DNA of 64,000 bases from contig CM034110.1 in the NCBI GenBank assembly GCA_019914945.1, positions 1,679,001 through 1,743,000 on the forward strand. The letters are read 5' to 3'. This DNA comes from Typha latifolia. Taxonomy: Eukaryota; Streptophyta; Magnoliopsida; Poales; Typhaceae. Below are positions 1 to 10,128 of the stretch, in pieces (positions within the stretch are counted from its first letter, which is position 1; each line of letters starts with the position of its first letter). Position numbers and translations under genes: made by a program. The notes beneath the pieces are model-generated. The model ran no database searches and was not told the DNA's origin. It saw only the letters and a list, made by a program, of their open reading frames with translations.

Positions 1-30
1 GTTTTGTCACAAATTGCCAAAGGGGGAGAT
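1..30 (+). promoter_or_regulatory. Copia polypurine tract and 3' end of internal region
   Basis: The sequence at 18-29 (AAAGGGGGAGAT, preceded by a conserved GTCACAAATTGCC) is the polypurine tract that primes plus-strand DNA synthesis. It sits directly before an LTR starting TGTTAGG. The same block occurs in reverse complement at 3228-3255. A purine tract of this form immediately before TGTT is characteristic of Sirevirus-type Copia elements. The rest of this plus-strand element lies outside the window. Confidence 0.85.
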
Positions 31-174
31 TGTTAGGATTTTAATTATTGGCAATTGTGTACAAAATATTCTAAGTGTATTTTTACATGTATATGAGCTT
101 TATACAAGTCTAGAATATCTCTGGTTTGAAGAATTGTAAAATTATTGGAGAAAAGCTGTTGAGTTCACACCGCG

Positions 175-430
175 TTCGAACGCGGTGCGTTCACAAATGC
201 GTTTGAACGCGGGTACTACGTTCACATAGACCGAGAGTTGCGTTCACAAACGCGTTCGAACGCGGGTACTGCGTTCACACAGACCGAGAGCTGCATTCAC
301 AAACGCGTTCGAATGCAACCTGAAGAATCCAAGTTGTCGCGTTCGAACGCACTCGGGCCCGTTTGAACGCACCTGAGATCAAGTCATGCCGTTCGAACGT
401 ACCCGGGCCGTGTTCGAACGCATCAACGAA
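175..430. repeat. Palindrome-rich U3 repeat block of Copia LTR
   Basis: About two units of a 53-bp repeat are visible, each carrying the palindrome GCGTTCGAACGC or a one-base variant, followed by further dispersed copies of the palindrome. The other two complete Copia LTRs have about six and seven units, so the array varies in length between copies. It lies directly upstream of the TATA-like site, where U3 enhancer elements are expected. Confidence 0.85.
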
Positions 431-493
431 GTTTGATAAAATTGGACTTTCGTGAGTACGGATAAGACTTGGATTTGGCTCTATCTTGGAGAT

Positions 494-503
494 CATATAT
501 AAG
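494..503 (+). promoter_or_regulatory. Putative LTR TATA box
   Basis: CATATATAAGG lies about 70 bp after the repeat block and roughly mid-LTR, a normal place for the U3/R boundary. The same site is conserved in reverse orientation in the other Copia LTRs (about 2611-2622 and 20970-20980). Assignment is by position and sequence only. Confidence 0.6.
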
Positions 504-967
504 GATTGTGATGCCCTATCTCTAGGGTGGTTGAAGAAGCATTATTGAAGGAGACTTCTTAAGGCTACATCGGTTCTTCAACTAACAAGGTTCCACTCAT
601 CATTAAAAAGTTAATCTTTCATCTTAAAGGTTATCTAGATGAAAGATCAATCTCGAGGGTTACTGAGGTTGGACTTCAATCATGAGAAGTAGTGAATCGT
701 GGGTTCTAGCGAGCAAGACTGAGAAGAACAAAGTCGTTTGGATCGATGGGTTGTTTTGTGAGTCAGTCTTGTAGCTCCTACTATTATAGTGATTGGTTTT
801 GATCCGAGTTTGGATTCATGGTTTTTTCCCGTTTGGGTTTTTCCACGTTAAAATCTTGGCGTTCATCTCTGCTTTCGTTCTTAATATTTCTACGGACTTT
901 TACTTAAGCAAACGAGTGATATCATTACCTAGTATTTAGGTTCATACTTGTGTCTAGGGGTTTTTCA

Positions 968-2148
968 TGAATGTTTCATCAATAATATATAAATGAAAAA
1001 TAGATAACATGTCATGACTGATAAATTATATAATCCTCGACAATGAATAAACAAATCTCCATGTTATACTATCATCATAACTCTCTCTCAAATATGACAC
1101 ATGATGCATGCCGACCATAACGATGCTATGATATCAAATACAACCATATATGATGTATATTGACTACTCGGTAATCAGGAAATCAAATGATAATAAAATC
1201 ATATGCATTTCTCAACATCTCAGTGATCAATGTCAGCTCTATATATCATCATCATACTAGACTATTATGCACAGTTAACACCCGGTACCCAGCTCAACAT
1301 CATGCCTGAAGGCTCCGAGCATACTCTGCTATCTGCAAGGAGTATCTCAAATATAACCATACCCTGCCATCCGCTAGGGTATCAACATCCATCCAGACCG
1401 GGCACCCACATAGTTGATAGAAATCTCGTGAGGATAACTCGCCACATATGCCATAGCGAACGACATATGTCCGATTGTCTGTGCGCATAAACTCAACTGA
1501 CCTCAGAGATGGGCCACGAGATATCGCATATCAGCGATCATAATCATTACTCCAAGTCATCCCTAACCCGGCGCCTACTCGGGTATCCTCACGCTTTCTA
1601 TCAACTATCCTATCAATCACATTCCATGCTTCCCTTCTAAATGCCAGATCACATGTATATATCCAGTATGATAATGAGTCAATGCATAACAGGAATTTAG
1701 GTGGTAAGGAAGTCAAGAGGAAAATAATGCAATGCAGTCTCCGACCATGTATCTAACATATGCATACTGCTGCTAGTTTGTCACACGCACACTCATACTA
1801 GAAGATCATCTTCATATAAAATCATAACAATATAATCATCTCTAATCATCTGTATTTATCATCATCATACTCATATCCAAGATCAACCTAATTTTATGTA
1901 TGATAAAAATATGCTCGACTATAATCATCTCTAGATAAAGTCATATAATCATGCTAGAGTCCAAAATATGCATGTACATAATATATAATATAACCTAATT
2001 TGAGAAAGGCGTCTAGGGGATAAGACTACTCACAGTCTGATTAGAAGACCCAATACACATATCCCTCACGTCCATCGATCAATCATCACAAATTACTAGC
2101 AAGGTCCACGGGGTCTCAAATAAGGGGTTCAGAAACTGAAAATGTTTA
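968..2148 (-). mobile_element. Fragment of long Tekay-like Gypsy LTR
   Basis: This stretch has no coding signal. It aligns along its length with 34120-35330, part of the 3.86-kb solo LTR, and in reverse with 11600-12650, part of the 3' LTR of the element at 5351-13307. It carries the same repeated hairpin motif (1319-1344 and 1359-1383). It is caught between two oppositely oriented Copia LTRs, which truncate it at both sides. Confidence 0.8.
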
Positions 2149-3227
2149 TGAAAAACCCCTAAACACAAGTATGTATCTAAATACTAGGCAATGATATCAA
2201 CCCGTTCGCTTAAGTAAAAGTCCGAAGAAATATTAAGAACAAAAGCAGAGATGAACACTAAGATTTTAACGTGGAAAAATCCAAACGGGAAAAAACTACG
2301 GATCCAAACTCGGATCAAAACCAATCACTAGAATAGTAGTAGTTACAAGACTGACTCACAAAACAACTCATCGATCCAAACGACTTTGTTCCTCTCAGTC
2401 TTGCTCGCTAGAACCCACGATTCACTGCTTCTCGTGATTGAAGTCCAACCTCAGTAGCCCTCGAGATTGATCTTTCGTCTAGATAGCCCTTAAGACGAAA
2501 GATTAAGTTTTGTAAATGAGTGGAATCTTGTTAGTTGAAGAACCGATGTAGCCTCAAGAAGTCTCCTTCAATAATGCTTCTTCAACCACCCTAGAGATAG
2601 GGCATCACAATCCTTATATATGATCTCCAAGATAGAGCCAAATCCAAGTCTTATCCGAACTCACGAGAATGACTTGATCTCAGGTGCGTTCGAACGGGCT
2701 CGAGTGCGTTCGAACGCGACAATTTAAATTCTTCAGGTTGCGTTCGAACGCATTTGTGAACGCAGCTCTTGGTCTGTGTCAACACAGTACCCACATTTGA
2801 ACGCGTTTGTAAACGCAGCTCTCGACCTGTGTGAATGCAAGTACCCGCGTTTGAATGCGTTTGTGAATGCAACTCTCGGTCTATGTGAACGCAAGTACCC
2901 GCATTCGAACGCGTTTGTGAACACAGCTCTCGGTCTATGTGAACGCAAGTACTTGCGTTCGAACGCGTTTATGAACGCAGCTCTCGATCTATGTGAACGC
3001 AAGTACCCGCGTTTGAACGAATTTGTTAACGTAGCTCTCGGTCTGTGTGAACGCAAGTACCCGCGTTCAAACGCGTTTGTGAACGCGGTGTGAACTCAAC
3101 AGCTTTTCTCCAATAATCTTGTAATTCTTCAAACCAGAGATATTCTAGACTTGTATAAAGCTCATATACATGTAAAAATATACTTAGAATATTTTGTACA
3201 CAATTGCCAATAATTAAAAACCTAACA
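2149..3227 (-). mobile_element. Copia (Sirevirus-like) 3' LTR, minus strand
   Basis: A 1079-bp LTR read on the minus strand. TGTTAGG begins at 3227 and the end TTTTTCA lies at 2149-2155. A polypurine tract abuts it at 3228, so this is the 3' LTR of a minus-strand element whose internal region continues to higher coordinates (copy A). The flank GTTTA (2144-2148) does not match the flank of the 5' LTR at 21639 (TGCTC), so the two LTRs probably belong to different insertions. Confidence 0.85.
2787..3095. repeat. 54-bp tandem repeat in Copia LTR (about 6 units)
   Basis: Units start at 2787, 2841, 2895, 2949, 3003 and 3057, an exact 54-bp period. Each contains one GCGTTCGAACGC-type palindrome and a conserved CTCGGTCTRTGTGAACGCA segment. 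Because 54 is divisible by three, both strands stay open and give repeated 18-residue peptides. This is a by-product of the period and not evidence of a protein. Confidence 0.9.
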
Positions 3228-3239
3228 ATCTCCCCCTTT
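3228..3239 (-). promoter_or_regulatory. Copia polypurine tract, minus strand
   Basis: The complement of AAAGGGGGAGAT lies directly against the LTR boundary at 3227. It fixes the orientation of copy A and defines the LTR edge. Confidence 0.85.
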
Positions 3240-4012
3240 GGCAATTTGTGACAAAACATCTAGTTTACAAGATATTACAAAGAATTCAAAATGAGCATTC
3301 AACAAGTCTAGTACTTTTAGCACATCAATCCCCTGACGAGCTTGCTAAGCTAGTAAATCATTAACGACCGAATGGAGATCCTGCACTTGGGTGCTAAGCT
3401 GATCGAAACGGTCAGAGAACTGTGGTAACTCCCCCTCAGTGTGAGATGAGTCATCGTCATAACTGTCATCAGAAATGTCAAGGTGTGATGAACGTCCAAC
3501 GGCGAAAGAAGAGGACGGCTTGAGAGGAGATGACTGATCATGAGCTTGACTCGCTTAAGAGTTATCCGATCCAACAGTTTTTGCGAAGTAAGGGAAGGTT
3601 CCGAGGCATCCACTTGCACCCCACTCTGAGTGCACAAATTGGTAAATAAATATGCCAAACGGCAACCCTTCACGAGGCGCTACTTTCTGTGCAGCTGTTA
3701 GAATGGAATCGTAGATCATCGCAATCAAATCAATAGAAACTCCCAAGAACATCGCATGAAGGAGGAAGGCACGATCTGGACTAATACTGGAATGTTGAGT
3801 CTTGGGGGTGACGTTGTACAGACAAAGCAGGTGAAGCATGCGAGCCACTGATGTTAGTTTTGCATGAGGCATCATGTTTCCCTTCCAACATTTCCCTTTG
3901 ATTAACACAGTACCAGCATATTCGTTGACATTATGAAGTGGAGCAGACGATGGATACTGGAAATCACCGTTAGGAAGTTGGAGTTCAGCACGAATAACAT
4001 TGGAGTCCGAGT
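3240..4012 (-). pseudogene. Sirevirus env-like region, C-terminal part
   Basis: In a minus-strand Copia this lies between pol and the 3' LTR, where Sireviruses carry an extra env-like reading frame. The longest open stretch (3555-3908, 117 codons) resembles the plant transposon-associated domain often found in such frames. The strongest part is a segment with an AxLTSVAR-type helix followed by a hydrophobic stretch around SIDLIAMIYDSILTAAQK. Downstream of a stop near 3555 the sequence continues in a shifted frame, with an acidic, Ser-rich tail near 3440-3520. No membrane protein can be claimed. The start is missing because an inverted RT fragment is joined at about 4013. Confidence 0.55.
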
Positions 4013-4816
4013 ATATCGAAACCCTACAGATAGTAGAATTAAAATTTAAATTGTTTCAAATGGATGTTAAAAGTGCTTTCTTGAATGATAGTATCCTAAA
4101 TGAAGATGTTTTTGTAGAACAACCTAAGGGTTTCGAAGATCATAAATTTCCTTCTCATGTTTTTAAATTGAAAAAGGCTCTTTACGGGCTAAAACAAGCT
4201 CCAAGAGCTTGGTATGAGAAGTTGACCACTATTTTAGTGAATGCGGGGTTCACTCAAGAGGGATTGGACAAGACATTGTTCATTAGACGTGAGAACAAGA
4301 GTTTAGTTGTGGCACAAATATATATGGATGACATTGTCTTCGGGGCAACGAGTCAATCTTTAGCTAAGGAGTTGCAGATCTCATGCACATTCATTTTGAG
4401 ATGAGCATGATGGGTGAGTTGAAGGTCTTTTTGGGACTTCATATTACTCAATTGGAGAGAGAGATTTTTATCGCTCAACCAAGTATGCTAAGGAACTTGA
4501 GAACTAAATTTGGGTTAGAAAATGCAAAACATGCTAGAACTCCTATGAGTAGAACTACCAAACTAGGAAAGGACATTTTAGAAAAAAGTGTTGATCAGAC
4601 ACTGTATAAGAGCATGATTGGTAGTCTTTTGTACTTAACTACTAGTATACCAAACATTGCATTTAGCGTCGGTGTGTGTGCTAGGTTTTAGTCTGAACCT
4701 AAGGAGACATATTTGTTTGCCGTGAAACGTATCATAAAATATGTCAGTGACATAGTTGATTTGGGTATCTGGTTTACCTATGACTCGGATGCTATTATAT
4801 TGGGATACACAAATTC
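4013..4816 (+). pseudogene. Inverted Copia reverse transcriptase/RNase H fragment
   Basis: Plus-strand Copia RT: FQMDVKSAFLN is followed by KALYGLKQAPRAWYEK and the catalytic YMDDIVFG motif (about 4321-4345). After a frameshift near 4385 come FLGLHITQ, RTPMS and YKSMIGSLLYL, then a decayed RNase H start up to about 4816. It lies on the opposite strand to the Copia sequence on both sides, so it was inverted or inserted after the element formed. Both breakpoints are abrupt. Confidence 0.85.
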
Positions 4817-5350
4817 TAACCTGAGTGTATCCCTGTGTTACTAGTCTGGCTTTATTTCGAACTATATTGCCATGTTCATCACTTTTATTCTTATATATCT
4901 ATTTTGTTCCTATTATGTTCACATTCTTAGGTCTAGGAACTAAATACTAAACATCATTCCTAGAAAATTGCTCTAGTTCCTCATGCATAGCATTGACCCA
5001 AGAATCATCTAGCAATGCTTCCTTCATATTTTTATGTTCAAAAGAAGATGTATAACAAGTAAATGATACCTCACTTTGGATTTATCGTCTTGTCTTCATT
5101 GGTTTATTCACGTCTTTGATCAATTGTGACAGTGGATGATTTAGTTTCACTCTTGCTGATTGTTCTAGTACATTTCGGTCATCTACGTTCATTTCAACCT
5201 TGTCCTCGTCTTGTTTCTCAATTGCTAGATCAAGCTCATTTTCAATGTCTTCATTATGTATACCTACAGGAACAAAAATAGGAGTAGCTTCAGTTTTGTC
5301 AGCGGTAGATTCATCTATAATAACATTAGCAGATTCCATCACAGTAGAAG
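4817..5350 (-). pseudogene. Copia copy A: RT N-terminus and IN-RT linker
   Basis: The minus strand reads the RT start (KNKSDEHGNIVRNKARL) and the acidic linker ending near KTRRQS, matching copy B at 17210-17700 closely. It stops at 5350, exactly where the Tekay-like element begins, and resumes at 13308 with the upstream integrase sequence. TSD agaag is at 5346-5350. Confidence 0.85.
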
Positions 5351-6777
5351 GATAATAACCTAGAAAAATAAATAAGCAAATAAATAAAAATAAAATAAAT
5401 AATAATAATAATAATAATAACCTAGAAAAATAAATATATAAATAAGAGACAAAAAGGAAAAAAAGAAAAATAAAATAAAAAGAAAAAATAAAAATTTGGT
5501 GTTGCATGGCACGAGCTCGTGGCATGCAAATTGTGGGCGCATGTTGAGGGCGCCATGTGCGCCCATAACTATCAGCCCGCCGCAGCCAGCCGTTATCACA
5601 GTTGCTGTCCTTCCTCTCCTTCACTGCCTCTCTCTCCCCCTCTAAATCTCTCTCCCTCTTTCGGTCTCTCGCTCTCACCTATTCTCTCTCTCTCTCTCTC
5701 TATCTTTCTCGTCAACACCGTCCTACCACTGCCGCACCCCCCCCCACACCGCCTCTCTCTCTCCCCTTCTTTATAGGTATCTCTCTAACTCTCTCTAACT
5801 CTCTCTAACTCTCTCTAACTCTCTCTCTCTCTCTCTCACTCTCTCTTACCCTCCTCTCTCTCAATCACCTCTCTCTCTCGAGCTCTCTCCTTCTCTCCTT
5901 CCCTTGCCGACGCCAGCCTACCGCCACTATTGCTGCCATCGCCACCCCAACCCCCCCTCATCGTCTCTCTCTGTAGCTCTCTCTCTAACTCGCTTATTCT
6001 CTGTTTAACTCGCTCATTCCCTCTCTCACTCTCTCTCTCTTACCCAACTCTCTTTCTCTCTCTCTCTATCACCCTTCTCTCTCTCTCCTCGTCGACGGCT
6101 TCTCGCTGTCGCCGTCGTCGCCGCCGCACCCCTCACGGCTTCTCGCTGTCGCCGTCGTCGCCGCCGCACCCCTCACCGCCTTCTCTCTCTTTAGTACTCT
6201 CTCGCCAATTGGTTTATTCACGTCTTTGATCAATTGTGATAGTGGATGATTTAGTTTCACTCTTGCTGATTGTTCTAGTACATTTCGGTCATCTACGTTC
6301 ATTTCAACCTTGTCCTAGTCTTGTTTCTCAATTGCTAGATCAAGCTCATTTTCAATGTCTTCATTATGTATACCTACAGGAACAAAAATAGGAGTAGCTT
6401 CAGTTTTGTCAACGGTAGATTCATCTATAATAACATTAGCAGATTCCATCACAGTAGAAGGATAATAACCTAGAAAAATAAATAAGCAAATAAATAAAAA
6501 TAAAATAAATAATAATAATAATAATAATAACCTAGAAAAATAAATAAATAAATAAGAGACAAAAAGGAAAAAAGAAAAATAAAATAAAAAAGAAAAAATA
6601 AAAATTTGGTGTTGCATGGCACGAGCTCGTGGCATGCAAATTGTGGGCGCATGTTGAGGGCGCCAACTATCAGCCCGCCGCAGCCAGCCGTTGCCACAGT
6701 TGCTGTCCTTCCTCTCCTTCACTGCCTCTCTCTCCCCCTCTAAATCTCTCTCCCTCTTTCGGTCTCTCGCTCTCACC

Positions 6778-6822
<45 letters not shown>

Positions 6823-7285
6823 GTCAACACCGTCCTACCACTGCCGCACCCCCCCCCACACCGCCTCTCTCTCTCCCCTTCTTTATAGGTATCTCTCTAA
6901 CTCTCTCTAACTCTCTCTCTCTCTCTCTCTCTCACTCTCTCTTACCCTCCTCTCTCTCAATCACCTCTCTCTCTCTCACGCTCTCTTACCCTCCTCTCTC
7001 TCAATCACCTCTCTCTCTCGAGCTCTCTCCTTCTCTCCTTCCCTTGCCGACGCCAGCCTACCGCCACTATTGCTGCCATCGCCACCCCAACCCCCCCTCA
7101 TCGTCTCTCTCTGTAGCTCTCTCTCTAACTCGCTTATTCTCTGTTTAACTCGCTCATTCCCTCTCTCACTCTCTCTCTCTTACCCAACTCTCTTTCTCTC
7201 TCTCTCCTCGCCGACGGCTTCTCGCTGTCGCCGTCGTCGCCGCCGCACCCCTCACCGCCTTCTCTCTCTTTAGTACTCTCTCTCT
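5099..7285. repeat. Tandem duplication of about 1.1 kb
   Basis: 5099-6208 is repeated at 6209-7285 with a constant 1110-bp offset over the first ~250 bp and small indels later. Each unit starts with about 250 bp of Copia linker (including the agaag flank) followed by about 850 bp of the Tekay-like LTR. The duplication therefore arose after the insertion. The units differ by few bases, for example an extra 51-bp GC-rich piece near 6125-6180 and different (TC)n lengths, which suggests a fairly recent event. Confidence 0.88.
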
Positions 7286-8534
7286 AACTCTCTCGTTCTC
7301 TCTCTCTTACCCTCCTCTCTTTCTCTCTCTCTATCACCTCTCTCTTTCTCTTCTTCTCTCCGCCGCCGTCGTCGCCGCCGCACCCCTCACCACCTTCTCT
7401 CTCTTTAGTGCTCTCTCTCGACTCTCTCCATTCTCTCTCTTACCCTCCTCTCTTTCTCTCTCTCTATCACCTCTCTCTTTCTCTTCTTCTTGCCGTCGCC
7501 GTTGTCGCCGCTGCACCCCTCACCACCTTCTCTCTTTAGTGCTCTCTCTCTAACTCTCTCATTCTCTCTCTCTTACCCTCCTCTCTCTCACACACACAAT
7601 CACCTCTCTCTCTCTCGAGTTCTCTTTCCCTTCTCTTACTGACGCCGGCTTGCCGCTGTCGTCGTCGCCGTCGCCGCTGCCACCACCGCAACCTAGGTGA
7701 GCCTCCCTCCCTTCCCTTCTCTTCTTCTTCTTCTTCTTCTTCTTCTTTTCCAATACCCCTTTTTCCTCTCTTCATTTTACCTTCTCTAGCAATAAAACAC
7801 ATGTCTAAATTAATTATGTTATTTAGTTAATCTAAATTAGATTTTTAGTTTAATTTTTTTAAGAACAGATATATTTAGTAATTAGTGTAATTTCAGTTAA
7901 TTATAATTATAAATATTTGTACATAAATATATTTTTAACTTTATATATTTTTATTAGATTAATACATGTCTTTATAATTAGGTATATATATGTACAACTT
8001 ATTATACATTATTATGCATGTAATATAATAGTAGGCTTACTTAATGTTTATATTACATGATTAAGTAAAGATTATTTTATATGCAACTCTTAATTTGCTT
8101 AGTAAGGGTAGTAGTGACAAAATAATTATAGTATAATTATATAATATTATATAATATAGGTGCTTGTATTTTAAATTATATTATTGTGTATGTAGCTCTT
8201 TTACGTTTTTTTTTTCAAAAGAGATTGACTATTATATACTTAATATATAATTAACAAACTATGGTTTTATAAATAAATCTACAATTAGAATAATAACACA
8301 TTAATATTATTATAATTAGATATATCATATAGATCAAATTATTTAATAAAAATAAAAGAAAAAATTTTAAACCTAAGAAATCATCATATGTTATACAAAC
8401 AGATCTCAATTAGATAAATAACTAATTTTATATTACTTAAACATTTTTAGATTCCAACCCTCTTATTTAAGACCCCATGGACCTTGCTAGTGATTTATGA
8501 TGATTGATCAATAGACGTGAGGGATACGTTATAT
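6461..8534 (+). mobile_element. Tekay-like 5' LTR, second start after duplication
   Basis: From GATAATAACC at 6461 the sequence follows the 3' LTR (10129 onward): AT-rich head, GGCATGCAAATTGTGGGCGC block, long CT-rich tract, GAGGTGAGCCTCCC near 7694, (TTC)n, then an AT-rich body matching 10850-11640. It diverges near 8534, where the inverted segment begins. The CT-rich part reads open in several frames only because of low complexity; no gene is supported there. Confidence 0.78.
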
Positions 8535-9330
8535 TATGTCCTCAACCAAAAATATATCACATGATGAAATTACCATATAACATCACCGAATATAACAATA
8601 TATCATGTATAACAATTATGATCCAATGATACTAGTCACATCAATGATGATGCATGATGCATGCCAACCACTAGATAATCGTATATGTCAGAGCTAGATA
8701 TAATCCACATATCTCTTACTATCACAATCATCCGTCTCAACTCTGAATATCATCCACCATGCTAGACTAGAGTACCTAGCCCCAAACTCGATACTCATTA
8801 TGCCACAAGCTCAGAGCATACCCTACAATACGCTAAGAGTATCTCTAAAGATAAATCATACCCTGCCATACGCTAAGGGTATCTCAGAATAAAGTAATCA
8901 TACCCTACGCCAATAGTATATCAATAATAGTTGTACATTGTCATATGCTAAGAGTACAACCATCAACCATCACCATACTCTGCCATACGCTAAGAGTATG
9001 TCCAATACCATTCCGAACCAGATACCGTTCTAGCCATCACATCATATCACATCACATCAAATACACATATACTTTTATGATTTCCAATACATGATAGATC
9101 ATATGTATATATCTAGTATTGCAACAGATCATGCAACTTAGGAATTTATGTGGTAAAGAAGCCAAGAGAAAAATGATATAATGCAGACTCCAACCATGTA
9201 TCTAACACATGCAAACTTCTGCTAGTCCATCGCATGTACACTCATGATAGAGATCATCTCGGTATAAAATTATAATAGTATAATCATCTCCAATCATCTC
9301 TATATAAAGTCATATACATGGTTAGATATG
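8535..9330 (-). repeat. Inverted LTR segment
   Basis: This piece matches the reverse complement of about 11800-12600 in the 3' LTR of the same element, while the sequence before it matches the direct strand. It carries four copies of an ATACCCT...AGGGTAT hairpin motif (8818-8842, 8858-8882, 8908-8930, 8975-8999). The 5' LTR thus contains an internal inversion or an inverted filler copy. Confidence 0.8.
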
Positions 9331-10128
9331 TGTGATCTGTTATATTGATTTATTTCGTAATTTCTATAATGCTTTAAGCATATGAGCAGTGCACTTTAAA
9401 TAAGAGAGTTTGTGCTATCGCCTAAATTTTATAAGGATATCGGATGATGTTGAGTATATTTAGATTAGTGACATTATTTGTCTAGAAAGAGAAGCATGAA
9501 TTAAGTATTTCTGATGTTCTTAAAATAACTTGTATTTATCGTTCTATCCAATATTAGTGATAGTATTGAGCAATAATTGTTTAATACATGTTTGAGATCG
9601 GAGAATATATTCCATAGATTTTAGAGATAATTTATTTAAATAAGTTGTATTATATTATTATAAGTAATTATATCATTTTATTATTATATAGTTGCAGTTT
9701 AGTAGGAGAAGTGATAGATTTGGACAAGTTTAGGTACCATGGAGTTTAACGTGATGCAATTAATTGATGTCAACACTTTCTATACTTCAGTATTAGTGTA
9801 TGCGATTAGTTAGCATTAAAAAATTCTTTGTTAAGGATGAGTATTATTATAAATATTTTTCTAGAACTCATGTTTACAGAACGATAATGCAATTACCGGA
9901 TTGGCTTAGATTTAGAAAATTGATTCTTATATTGAGATTATCTTTGATTGTGCAAAATTAGGAGTTAAGGATTAGAGAGCAGTAAACGATGTACGAGTTA
10001 TGGATCTAAAGGAGTTACATTAGAATTGTTGATTTGAGGACAAAGTCGTGAGACCAGTAATGTTGATTTTGTATATTAGTATGATCTAAATTTCAGGGTC
10101 AAAATTTTTTATAAGGGCAGAAGGAAAA
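9331..10128 (+). pseudogene. Decayed Gypsy pol tail and polypurine tract
   Basis: This AT-rich sequence lies between the LTRs with many stops in all frames. Only its end is interpretable: reading into AATTTCAGGGTCAAAATTTT and the purine tract 10113-10128 it resembles the conserved terminus of Tekay pol (NFGDEIFF-like) before the LTR. Upstream of about 9950 I see no confident domain. Most of gag-pol has been deleted. Confidence 0.45.

Larger units (their letters stand above)
31..967 (+). mobile_element. Copia (Sirevirus-like) 3' LTR, plus strand
   Basis: A 937-bp LTR that starts TGTTAGG and ends TTTTTCA. It is homologous in reverse orientation to the LTRs at 2149-3227 and 20505-21639, whose ends match on both sides. 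Internally it has a palindrome-rich repeat block (175-430), a TATA-like site (about 494) and a U5-like end. The flank after 967 is Tekay-like LTR sequence, so this Copia inserted into an older element. Its 5' half lies upstream of the window. Confidence 0.88.

Noticed and set aside
2733..3093. Repetitive 105-107 codon frames on both strands
   Set aside because: Result of a 54-bp non-coding tandem repeat divisible by three; both strands open at once, inside LTR U3.
2787..3095. CRISPR-like array (regular palindromic repeats)
   Set aside because: The units are contiguous tandem repeats without unique spacers, in a plant LTR and with no cas genes.
5519..7800. Many overlapping open frames on both strands in the CT-rich region
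   Set aside because: They are Ser/Leu/Pro or Arg/Glu homopolymer-like peptides caused by (CT)n, (CTT)n and (CCG)n tracts inside an LTR; no domain, no codon structure, and the same in all frames.
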